Shown here: positions 16,407 to 21,944 of the stretch, piece after piece | Layout: the number at the start of each line of letters is the position of its first letter | Position numbering within the stretch: position 1 is the first letter of the stretch | Source: Clostridia bacterium | GTDB lineage: Bacteria; Bacillota; Clostridia; Christensenellales; Aristaeellaceae | NCBI GenBank assembly: GCA_017502305.1 | Contig: JAFVVG010000012.1 | Location: 1-39,351, forward strand | Reading direction: 5' to 3' | Length of the DNA stretch: 39,351 bases | The notes under the pieces: model-generated | What the model was told of the DNA's origin: nothing | The model's input: only the letters and a program-made list of their open reading frames with translations | Database searches by the model: none | Made by a program: the position numbers and the translations under genes

Positions 16407-17120
16407 TTAAACCTCCGTATTCTTCGCTTCGTTCAAATCTTTCTGGATCTGGCAGCCGCCCACGCACTCTTCGCAGCCCATTTCGCAGGCACGGCGTGCC
16501 AGGCACTGCTCCATGTGGGTCAGCCGGTCGTAGAGGGCCTGCATTTTCTCCATCGTGGGGTCGGGCAGGTTCACCTGATCCAGGTCAATCTCGTTGCGCT
16601 TCACATTCTTCTTGCGTACAATGCGGCCTGGGTTACCCACCACGGTACAGTCTGATGGCACATCCTTGAGCACAATGCTCCCCGCGCCGATTTTGACGTT
16701 ATCGCCGATGGTAATGGGGCCCAGCACCTTGGCGCCCGATCCAATGGTCACGCCGCTGCCGATGGTGGGGTGGCGCTTGCCGGTTTCCTTGCCGGTGCCG
16801 CCCAGGGTTACGCCCTGATAGATGGTCACATTATCGCCGATGATGGTGGTTTCGCCGATCACCACGCCGTCGCCATGGTCGATGAAGAATCCCTTGCCGA
16901 TGGTTGCGCCGGGGTGAATCTCAATGCCGGTCTTGTGCCGGGAGCGCTGGGAAATAATACGTGCCAGCGTCACGTGGCCCCTCACGAATGCCTTGTGGGC
17001 TCTTCTGTGCGCCCTGATGGCCTTCAGGCCGGGATAGCACAGGAGCACCTCCAGCTTGGACTTGGCTGCCGGGTCGCGGGCCATGATGGCCGCCATGTCC
17101 TCACGCAGTTGCTTGAACAT
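16407..17120 (-). CDS. cysE: Serine O-acetyltransferase with Cys-rich C-terminal tail
   Basis: A 237-residue enzyme that makes O-acetylserine from serine and acetyl-CoA, the first step of cysteine synthesis. It has an N-terminal helical part and a left-handed beta-helix of hexapeptide repeats, with [16 protein letters not shown] carrying the catalytic His/Asp region, then VTLGGTG and [13 protein letters not shown]. The start is the ATG at 17120, seven bases after AAGGAGG; an upstream in-frame ATG at 17144 has no ribosome site and lies inside the leader hairpin. Unusually, the end of the protein holds five cysteines in about 18 residues ([14 protein letters not shown], then GGC). This is absent from ordinary CysE and could bind metal or sense redox state. 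Confidence 0.93.
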   Translation of the reverse strand: MFKQLREDMAAIMARDPAAKSKLEVLLCYPGLKAIRAHRRAHKAFVRGHVTLARIISQRSRHKTGIEIHPGATIGKGFFIDHGDGVVIGETTIIGDNVTIYQGVTLGGTGKETGKRHPTIGSGVTIGSGAKVLGPITIGDNVKIGAGSIVLKDVPSDCTVVGNPGRIVRKKNVKRNEIDLDQVNLPDPTMEKMQALYDRLTHMEQCLARRACEMGCEECVGGCQIQKDLNEAKNTEV

Positions 17121-17131
17121 ATTGCCTCCTT

Positions 17132-17173
17132 CACGATGCTGCATCAGTTTATGTTACGGATCACAACATCGTG
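17132..17173 (-). promoter_or_regulatory. Leader hairpin overlapping Cys codons and abutting the cysE ribosome site
   Basis: In the minus-strand RNA, CACGAUGUUGU (17173-17163) pairs with GCAGCAUCGUG (17142-17132) over 11 bp, including two G-U pairs, around a 20-base loop. The 5' arm contains the two adjacent UGU cysteine codons of the leader ORF. The 3' arm ends exactly where the AAGGAGG of cysE begins (17131-17125). A ribosome paused on the Cys codons would keep the stem open. No T run follows, so translational rather than termination control is the simpler reading. The mechanism is inference. Confidence 0.55.
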
Positions 17174-17222
17174 CGGCGGTATAGTCGAAGGGCAGGGCGA
17201 AAAGACGGTCAGTATGCGTCAT
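17154..17222 (-). CDS. Putative 22-residue cysteine leader peptide
   Basis: A very small reading frame directly upstream of cysE. It has a strong ribosome site (GGGAGGTGG, ending four bases before the ATG) and a promoter about 23 bases upstream. The peptide begins MTHTDRLF, ends AARCCDP and stops with TAA 33 bases before the cysE start. The only cysteines are two consecutive TGT codons at positions 19 and 20, at the base of the hairpin that abuts the cysE ribosome site. This arrangement matches amino-acid-sensing leader peptides. No T-box features were found in the short leader, although T-boxes often control cysE-cysS in Firmicutes. Not matched to a named family. Confidence 0.62.
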   Translation of the reverse strand: MTHTDRLFALPFDYTAARCCDP

Positions 17223-17251
17223 TTTTCCACCTCCCTTCCATAGATTAAAGT

Positions 17252-17280
17252 ATTATAGCACATCCCGCCGCCGAAATCAA
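17252..17280 (-). promoter_or_regulatory. Promoter of the leader-cysE-cysS-comEA-dnaX-GNAT operon
   Basis: Minus-strand TTGATT (17280-17275) and a perfect TATAAT (17257-17252) with a 17-base spacer. Start of transcription is expected near 17245. Its -35 box is only 16 bases from the -35 box of the divergent rnpB promoter. Confidence 0.82.
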
Positions 17281-17296
17281 TCACGCACCCTCGTGC

Positions 17297-17325
17297 TTGA
17301 CAAATTCCCTTCCCCGCTGTATCAT
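17297..17325 (+). promoter_or_regulatory. rnpB promoter
   Basis: Perfect TTGACA (17297-17302) and TATCAT (17320-17325) with a 17-base spacer. The predicted start near 17332 coincides with the first paired base of RNase P helix P1. Confidence 0.88.
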
Positions 17326-17331
17326 ATCCCC

Positions 17332-17770
17332 CGTGCGAGGTGCCCAGACGATCGCGGGTCCCTTCGGGGGCATGAGGAAAGTCCGAGCATCACAGGGCAG
17401 GGTGCCGGCTAACGGCCGGTGGAGGCGACTCCAAGGAGAGTGCAACAGAGAGATACCGCATCTTCAATCGCTCCCGAGGTCGGGCTTCAGCCCGACTAAC
17501 GACAGCCAATGCTTGCATTGGCGGAGTGTAGCCAGCGCCGGGCTTTACGCCCGGTGATGGCCGAAGGTGTAAGGGTGGAAAGGCGAGGTAAGAGCTCACC
17601 CACGGCTTGGCGACTTGTCCGTGATGTAAACCCCACCTGATGCAAGATGGTATGGAGGCACATGCGGCGGCCCGTCGCGCCTTCGCAATCGCTTGAGCCT
17701 GCGCGGTAACGTCAGGCCTGGATAGATGATCGTCCAATACAGAACTCGGCTTATGGACACGCTCGCACGC
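17332..17770 (+). ncRNA. rnpB: RNase P RNA, bacterial class A
   Basis: The catalytic RNA that trims the 5' ends of tRNA precursors. Conserved core blocks are present in order: GAGGAAAGTCCGAGC with CAGGGCAGGGTGCC, then GTGCAACAGAGAGAT, GTAAGGGTGGAAAGG with GGTAAGAGC, GATGTAAACCCCACC, and the 3' block GATGATCGTCC...TACAGAACTCGGCTTAT. Helix P1 is formed by GTGCGAG (17333-17339) and CTCGCAC (17762-17768), which fixes the ends to within a few bases. The P12 region (about 17459-17565) is enlarged into three separate stem-loops, where E. coli has a single short hairpin. A hairpin terminator follows at once. Confidence 0.97.
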
Positions 17771-17779
17771 TTCGCGTTC

Positions 17780-17811
17780 AAAAAAGAGACTTCTTACGAA
17801 GTCTCTTTTTT
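17780..17811 (+). terminator. rnpB terminator
   Basis: AAAAAAGAGACTTC and GAAGTCTCTTTTTT form a perfect 14-bp stem with a TTAC loop, ending in a T run and a second T-rich stretch (TTTTTG). The A-rich left arm means it could also work on the minus strand for the unit ending at 18029. Confidence 0.93.
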
Positions 17812-17820
17812 GAGTTTTTG

Positions 17821-17862
17821 CAGATTTGGACTGGTCGCTGCGCTCCCGGTCGTCCAAATCTG
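17821..17862. repeat. Palindromic element 1 downstream of rnpB
   Basis: An 11-bp perfect inverted repeat (CAGATTTGGAC and its complement) surrounds a 20-base GC-rich loop with partial internal pairing. It belongs to a cluster of palindromes between the rnpB terminator and the end of the NifX-like gene. No open frame covers it. Confidence 0.6.
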
Positions 17863-17870
17863 TAAGGTAT

Positions 17871-17891
17871 GTTTTCGCCAAAGGCGAAAAC
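17871..17891. repeat. Palindromic element 2 downstream of rnpB
   Basis: A perfect 9-bp stem (GTTTTCGCC and its complement) with an AAA loop. The arms end in TTTT/AAAA on either side, so it could also act as a weak terminator. Confidence 0.6.
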
Positions 17892-17899
17892 GCCCCGTG

Positions 17900-17918
17900 A
17901 ACCCGGCAAAGCCGGGTT
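17900..17918. repeat. Palindromic element 3 downstream of rnpB
   Basis: A perfect 8-bp stem (AACCCGGC and its complement) with an AAA loop, the same design as the neighbouring element at 17871-17891. GTG and CAC flank it and could lengthen the stem past a mismatch. Confidence 0.6.
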
Positions 17919-17967
17919 ACACGATTGCAGTCCTTGCGGACGGCTGAGTTGGGTGTTCCGCTTACTT

Positions 17968-18024
17968 AAGCTGCCTCTCCGAGGGAGCTGTCAGCCGCTT
18001 GCCGGCTGACTGAGGGAGCTTCCG
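17968..18024. repeat. Nested palindromic repeat, MITE/REP-like
   Basis: An outer inverted repeat (AAGCTGCCTC against GAGGGAGCTT, one mismatch) encloses a CTCC/GGAG hairpin and a strong inner stem, GTCAGCCG against CGGCTGAC. The pattern GAGGGAGCTG...GGCTGACTGAGGGAG resembles short dispersed repeats that I recognise from gut Clostridia genomes. It ends five bases before the stop of the minus-strand NifX-like gene, so it may also act as a transcript end. Confidence 0.6.
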
Positions 18025-18028
18025 TTTC

Positions 18029-18436
18029 TTAGTGGCAATGGCCGCCGCAGGTATGCTCGCCGCAGCCGTGTTCGCCGCAGGTGTGGCCTTCCTCATGGTC
18101 GTGGTGATGGTCGCAGGTGGCGCCTTCATTGTAGCTGAGCTCCCCGGCCAGCAGCGCGTTCACCGCAGCGTCAGCTTCGCCCTGCACGCCGGCGTAGAGC
18201 TTGATGCCCGCCTGCTGCAGCGCCGCCTGGGCGCCGCCGCCGATGCCGCCGCAGATCAGCGCGTCCACCTGGTGGTTCACCAGGAAGCCTGCCAGGGCGC
18301 TGTGGCCGCTGCCGTTGGTGGACAGAACCACCGCCGCCGCAACCTTGCCTTCCTCCACCACATAGAGCTTGAACTGGGCCGTGTGGCCAAAGTGCTGGAA
18401 AATCTGCCCGTTTTCATAAGTAACCGCAATACGCAT
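18029..18436 (-). CDS. NifX/NifB-family iron-molybdenum-type cofactor-binding protein with His/Cys tail
   Basis: A 135-residue protein of the dinitrogenase iron-molybdenum cofactor biosynthesis family (NifX, NafY, MTH1175-like). An RNase H-like fold of about 105 residues is marked by MRIAVTYENGQIFQHFGHT and VDALICGGIGGGAQAALQQAGI. The last 28 residues hold about nine His and five Cys in a repeated Cys/His pattern, a likely metal-binding tail. Such proteins in non-fixing bacteria are thought to carry or sense iron-sulfur or molybdenum clusters. No nif genes are nearby. It follows the ComEC-like hydrolase by 13 bases with an AAAGGAG ribosome site, so the two are probably cotranscribed. Confidence 0.87.
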   Translation of the reverse strand: MRIAVTYENGQIFQHFGHTAQFKLYVVEEGKVAAAVVLSTNGSGHSALAGFLVNHQVDALICGGIGGGAQAALQQAGIKLYAGVQGEADAAVNALLAGELSYNEGATCDHHHDHEEGHTCGEHGCGEHTCGGHCH

Positions 18437-18449
18437 AAGTCATTCTCCT

Positions 18450-19601
18450 TTAATCAATCTCGTGGATCAGTCTGCCGTAAACATCGTAGAGCATGGCCTT
18501 GTCTGCCTTGGACTTGTGCCACACCTTCTTCTCCGGCCAGGTCAGGTCGCCCTTTGCGTCGCTGGACTGGCTGGTGACGGTGATCTTCTCCCCGGGCTGG
18601 AGCTTCATGTCCGGGAACACAAACATCTCATTTCCCTTTCCCGAAAGGATGTACCATCCGCTGATGTCCACCGCTTCACTGCCGTCATTGGTCAGGCTGA
18701 TACAGTCCTCCTTGGCGCTCTTGCCAGACAGGTGAACCGTCTGATTCCTTGCCGGCACCTCGCCATGGCCCAGGGTGTTCACGGTCAGCCTGCCATTTTC
18801 CAGCATCGCCACCACCCCCAGGGGCGCGTTCTGCGTTTGGTAAACCTTCGCGCCGCTGCGGCCAAGCAGCTTCATCACCCGTTCCGATGGGGTGTCAGGC
18901 TCCGCCGCCGTGCTGGTGGAAACAATGGCTGCCCTGGGCTTCACCTGCTGCACAAGGGCATCGGAGGTCGCGTCGTTCTCGCCGTGGTTGCCTACCTTCA
19001 GCACCTCGCACCGGGGAATCACCCCCGCCCGCAGCAGTTCCTCTTCCTCCGGGAATTCCATGTCCCCGGCAAGCAGCATCCGTCCGCCGCCGGCCTCCGC
19101 CAGCAGCACCAGTGAGTTGCAGTTTTCCGCGTCCTTGTTCAGGCTCCTGGGCCCCAGCACGGTGAGCCTGCCACCCTCCAGGGGCAATTCATCTCCTGCC
19201 TTCAGCCAGGTCACGGCCTCGCCCCGCAGCGCCGCAGCCAGCGCCACGGGATGCTTCGCTTCCTTCACATCGGTGTAATAGGCCGGAGCGTACCACTTCC
19301 CCACCCCGATGCCGGACATGGCCAGGGCCCGGGCGCCACCGGCGTGGTCCTCATCCGTGTGGGTAATGATCACCCCGTCCAGTTTCTTCACTCCCAGCTG
19401 CTTCAGCGCAGCGGACACCATGCCCCAGTTTTCCGGAAGGCCCGCGTCGATCAGATACAGCGTGCTGCCGCTTTCCAGCAGCAGGCAGTCGCCCTTGCCC
19501 ACGTTCAGGGCAATCAGCGTCAGCTTGCCGCCCTCATCCGCCCAGGCGCAGGAAGTCAGCAAAAGGCAGGATAGAATCGCCGTGACAAGCCCGTGTTTCA
19601 T
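18450..19601 (-). CDS. ComEC-like metallo-beta-lactamase-fold lipoprotein with lamin-tail domain
   Basis: A 383-residue exported hydrolase. The signal peptide ends in the lipobox LTSC, so it should be a lipoprotein on the outer face of the membrane. The catalytic domain (about residues 25-275) has the metal motif HTDEDHAGG, the downstream LLAGDMEF aspartate and VGNHGEND histidine, as in the nuclease domain of ComEC/Rec2. The last 90 residues (ISLTNDGSEAVDISGWYI) form a lamin-tail-like beta-sandwich, common in secreted nucleases. Extracellular DNA or nucleotide cleavage is a reasonable inference. The start at 19601 has AGGAG six bases upstream; a longer frame to 19643 would run into the divergent tadA promoter and spoil the signal peptide. 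Confidence 0.85.
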   Translation of the reverse strand: MKHGLVTAILSCLLLTSCAWADEGGKLTLIALNVGKGDCLLLESGSTLYLIDAGLPENWGMVSAALKQLGVKKLDGVIITHTDEDHAGGARALAMSGIGVGKWYAPAYYTDVKEAKHPVALAAALRGEAVTWLKAGDELPLEGGRLTVLGPRSLNKDAENCNSLVLLAEAGGGRMLLAGDMEFPEEEELLRAGVIPRCEVLKVGNHGENDATSDALVQQVKPRAAIVSTSTAAEPDTPSERVMKLLGRSGAKVYQTQNAPLGVVAMLENGRLTVNTLGHGEVPARNQTVHLSGKSAKEDCISLTNDGSEAVDISGWYILSGKGNEMFVFPDMKLQPGEKITVTSQSSDAKGDLTWPEKKVWHKSKADKAMLYDVYGRLIHEID

Positions 19602-19615
19602 AGCATGCTCCTTTC

Positions 19616-19644
19616 TTGAAAGCCGCCGCCATCTGTGATACAAT
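19616..19644 (+). promoter_or_regulatory. tadA promoter
   Basis: TTGAAA (19616-19621) and TACAAT (19639-19644) with a 17-base spacer. Transcription should begin near 19651, at the AGGAG of tadA itself, leaving a leader of about 13 bases. The region also serves the divergent gene starting at 19601. Confidence 0.75.
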
Positions 19645-19663
19645 GGCGGAAGGAGTTGATCGT

Positions 19664-20104
19664 ATGACCAAATGGATGTCCCTCGCCCTGGAGCAAGCCC
19701 GTCTGGCGGCCCAGGAGGGCGAGATTCCCGTGGGCGCGGTGCTGGTGCGGGGCAATACCCTCGTCTGCGCCGCCCACAACACCCGCGAAACGACCCACGA
19801 CCCCACCGCCCACGCTGAGCTTCTCTGCCTGCGGGAGGGCGCCCGCCTTCTTGGCGACTGGCGGCTGCGTGACTGCACGCTTTTTGTCACCCTGGAGCCC
19901 TGCCCCATGTGCGCCGGCGCCATGGTCATGAGCCAGCTGGGCGCATGCGTTTATGGCGCTGCGGACGAAAGCCAGGGCTGCTGCGGCTCCGTATACGACC
20001 TGCCCGGCGACCCGCAGCTTCACGGCGTCACCCACTGGCAGGGCGGCGTGATGGAGCATGAATGCCGCGCCCTTTTACAGGATTTCTTCCGGGCCAGACG
20101 CTGA
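19664..20104 (+). CDS. tadA: tRNA adenosine-34 deaminase
   Basis: A 146-residue zinc deaminase that converts A34 to inosine in tRNA-Arg(ACG), allowing wobble decoding. The zinc and catalytic signature is complete: HAE with His near residue 50 and Glu near 52, and PCPMC with cysteines near 80 and 83. LGACVYGA and the terminal ECRALLQDFFRARR are also typical of TadA. The ATG at 19664 follows GGAAGGAG by eight bases; the open frame reaches 19616 but overlaps the promoter there. It is the first gene of a short plus-strand group with a PfpI-like and a MazG-like gene. Confidence 0.95.
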   Translation: MTKWMSLALEQARLAAQEGEIPVGAVLVRGNTLVCAAHNTRETTHDPTAHAELLCLREGARLLGDWRLRDCTLFVTLEPCPMCAGAMVMSQLGACVYGAADESQGCCGSVYDLPGDPQLHGVTHWQGGVMEHECRALLQDFFRARR

Positions 20105-20153
20105 TACCTCCTTTATCATAACAGATTTATGTTTTTTCATCAAGGAGAACACC

Positions 20154-20723
20154 ATGGGTACGATCCTTTGTTACATCTATCCGGACATGGCCGATTTTGA
20201 GGTCGTCCTTCTCCTGCACCGCCTGCGCAACGCCGGCGGACGCACCATCATTACCATCGCGGAGACCATGGAAGAGGTCACCGCCCAGTCCGGTTTGCGT
20301 TATCTGCCGGATCTGACCATCGACCAGGTCAACGCTGATGAAGCCGAAGGCCTGATCATCCCCGGCGGCCCTATCAACAATGAGCAGAACGCCATTCTCC
20401 CCCTGATCCGCCATCTGGACGCCCAAGGCAAGCTGCTGGCTGCCATCTGCTTCGGCCCCCAGTTTCTGGGCCGTGCCGGCGTGCTGGACAGCCGCCAATT
20501 CACCACCTCCTGCACCCCCGAACACATTGCCGGGGAAGGCCTCGCCGATCCCTTCCCCCGCTCCAACTGCCTGAACCGCCGCTGTGTGCAGGACGGGCAC
20601 GTCATTACCGCCCAGGGTCACGCCTTTGTGGATTTCGTCGCCCGGGTATGCAACCATTTCCATATCTTCCGCGACGCCCGGCACGAGTACCAGCAGCTGG
20701 GCAACATCAAGGATTCCGATTGA
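20154..20723 (+). CDS. DJ-1/PfpI-family protein
   Basis: A 189-residue class I glutamine-amidotransferase-like fold of the DJ-1/ThiJ/PfpI family. The nucleophile elbow is AAICFGPQFLG with Cys near residue 99, preceded by the family's GLIIPGGPI strand. Relatives act as glyoxalases/deglycases, chaperones or isonitrile hydratases, so the exact role is open. The ATG at 20154 has AAGGAG seven bases upstream; an open frame from 20058 overlaps tadA and lacks a ribosome site. It lies 49 bases after tadA and 12 before the MazG-like gene. Confidence 0.82.
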   Translation: MGTILCYIYPDMADFEVVLLLHRLRNAGGRTIITIAETMEEVTAQSGLRYLPDLTIDQVNADEAEGLIIPGGPINNEQNAILPLIRHLDAQGKLLAAICFGPQFLGRAGVLDSRQFTTSCTPEHIAGEGLADPFPRSNCLNRRCVQDGHVITAQGHAFVDFVARVCNHFHIFRDARHEYQQLGNIKDSD

Positions 20724-20735
20724 AGGAGGCACCCC

Positions 20736-21065
20736 ATGACGCTCAACGAATATCAGCAGCTTGCCCTCACCACCCTGAACCCGGCTCTCAACAAAAAGGA
20801 CGTGCTCATCAACGGCGTTATGGGCCTGTGCGGTGAAGCCGGCGAAACCATCGACATCGTGAAAAAGCACCTGGCCCAGGGCCACGAGCTGGACAGGGAG
20901 AAGATCATCAAGGAGCTGGGCGACGTGGCTTGGTACCTGGCCGAAACCGCCTATGCCCTGGACGTTCCCCTGGAGGAAGTCTGCCAGCGGAACATCGCCA
21001 AGCTGAAAGCCCGGTATCCCGAGGGATTCTCCACGGAGAGCTCCATCAACCGGGCAGAAGAATAA
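20736..21065 (+). CDS. MazG-like nucleotide pyrophosphohydrolase
   Basis: A 109-residue all-alpha NTP pyrophosphohydrolase. The magnesium-binding signature is split as usual: GEAGETIDIVKKH (E-x-x-E-type helix) and KELGDVAWYLAE (E-x-x-D). The tail RNIAKLKARYPEGF is shared by small single-domain MazG-like proteins. It probably hydrolyses non-canonical or excess nucleoside triphosphates. GAAGGAGG lies eight bases before the ATG. It is the last gene of the tadA group, followed by a terminator. Confidence 0.85.
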   Translation: MTLNEYQQLALTTLNPALNKKDVLINGVMGLCGEAGETIDIVKKHLAQGHELDREKIIKELGDVAWYLAETAYALDVPLEEVCQRNIAKLKARYPEGFSTESSINRAEE

Positions 21066-21140
21066 AAAAAGCGCCATCTCAGGAAAAGGGATGGAAAGGA
21101 AAGAGTTATCTTTCCCCTACCATTATGCAAACAATGAAAT

Positions 21141-21168
21141 CGCAAGCCTTTGACTGGCTTGCGGTTTT
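21141..21168 (+). terminator. Terminator of the tadA-pfpI-mazG group
   Basis: CGCAAGCC and GGCTTGCG form a perfect 8-bp stem with a seven-base loop, followed by GTTTT. It lies 75 bases after the MazG-like stop. A weaker GGAAAG/CTTTCC hairpin is seen between the two. Confidence 0.8.
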
Positions 21169-21215
21169 GTGTACTGCTGTGATAGAATGAAAGTACAAAA
21201 TAGCAAACTGCACCT

Positions 21216-21221
21216 TATAAT
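21216..21221 (+). promoter_or_regulatory. Possible -10 box of the HAD phosphatase gene
   Basis: A perfect TATAAT 26 bases before the start codon. The matching -35 position (GTACAA) is poor. A second candidate (TTGCGG, 18 bases, TAGAAT at 21183) overlaps the preceding terminator. The AT-rich context makes chance matches likely. Confidence 0.4.
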
Positions 21222-21247
21222 GATACAACATAAGGAAGCGAGAGAAT

Positions 21248-21742
21248 ATGATGAAAGTTGCTTTTTTAGATAGAGATGGAACAATTAACCGTGATTATCC
21301 TGATGATATTTGGATTCGGATTCAAGATCCAGAGATATTGCCGGGAGCAATTCATGGAATGAAGTATTTGAAAGAAAAAGGGTATGAAATAATTATTGTA
21401 ACCAATCAATATATCATTGGAGAGGGAATTATTTCGATAGAGCAATATCATGAATTTAATAGAAAGCTTTTGGCATTACTTATAGAAAATGATATTAGTA
21501 TTTTGGATGTATTTTATTGCCCTCATGCACGAGATGAACAATGTGATTGTTGCAAACCGAGAAATGGGCTAATAAAGCAGGCAATAAGGAAATATCCGGA
21601 AATCAATTTGAAGGAATCTTTTATGTGTGGAGATTCATTGGGCGATATGAAGTGCGCAGAAAGTGTTGGACTGAATTTCTGGGGTATAGGCATTGGAAAA
21701 CAAAGAATTAGTGATTTGTCGGATTTGTGTAATCTGATTTAA
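21248..21742 (+). CDS. HAD-IIIA phosphatase (HisB-N/GmhB-like), AT-rich
   Basis: A 164-residue haloacid-dehalogenase phosphatase of the histidinol-phosphatase/GmhB group. Motif I is FLDRDGTIN with two catalytic Asp, motif II is IVTNQ, and motif III/IV is GDSLGDMKCAESVG. The zinc loop CPHARDEQCDCCKP has the spacing of GmhB and HisB. Substrates in the family are heptose bisphosphate, histidinol phosphate or related sugar phosphates. The reading frame is strikingly AT-rich, with codons such as ATA, AAT, TTA and AGA, whereas all neighbours favour G or C at the third position. This points to recent transfer. It lies alone between two terminators, convergent with hisC. A GGAAGCGAGAG ribosome site precedes the start. 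Confidence 0.85.
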   Translation: MMKVAFLDRDGTINRDYPDDIWIRIQDPEILPGAIHGMKYLKEKGYEIIIVTNQYIIGEGIISIEQYHEFNRKLLALLIENDISILDVFYCPHARDEQCDCCKPRNGLIKQAIRKYPEINLKESFMCGDSLGDMKCAESVGLNFWGIGIGKQRISDLSDLCNLI

Positions 21743-21855
21743 AAGTGCTTATTAAAAAAACCTAATTTGTCCAGCAGCCGAAAACGTACCCCCCCCCCAT
21801 TTCAGAAGGGCGCATTATACGCACCATTCCGGTGCATTGCGTTTGGGGACCACAT
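21743..21855. other. Intergenic stretch with a C10 homopolymer
   Basis: Between the AT-rich HAD gene and the his terminator. It holds a run of ten C (21789-21798), which is prone to length change or sequencing error, and a small GCACC/GGTGC hairpin near 21819. No coding frame or known element is recognised. Confidence 0.5.
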
Positions 21856-21886
21856 AAACAAACGGGCATCCGAATGTCGGATGCCC
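21856..21886. terminator. Terminator of the his genes, probably bidirectional
   Basis: A perfect 10-bp stem (GGGCATCCGA and its complement) with a three-base loop. On the minus strand it is followed by GTTTGTTTATG, downstream of hisC; on the plus strand by ATTTGTTTGTTG, downstream of the HAD gene. Confidence 0.85.
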
Positions 21887-21944
21887 ATTTGTTTGTTGTT
21901 GGATAAATGGTTCCTTAAGAAACCTCCCCCCAGCCGCTTCTTTT

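Noticed and set aside
17145..17245. A T-box riboswitch for cysE-cysS.
   Set aside because: The leader is only about 125 bases, with no T-box sequence, specifier loop or terminator; the small leader ORF explains it better.
17390..17881. Open frames on both strands across rnpB.
   Set aside because: The region is a structured RNA with complete class A conserved blocks, its own promoter and its terminator.
20736..21065. HisE (phosphoribosyl-ATP pyrophosphatase), given the nearby his genes.
   Set aside because: The sequence has the small MazG-like signature and the terminal RNIAKLKARYPEGF block rather than HisE motifs, and it is grouped with tadA on the other strand.
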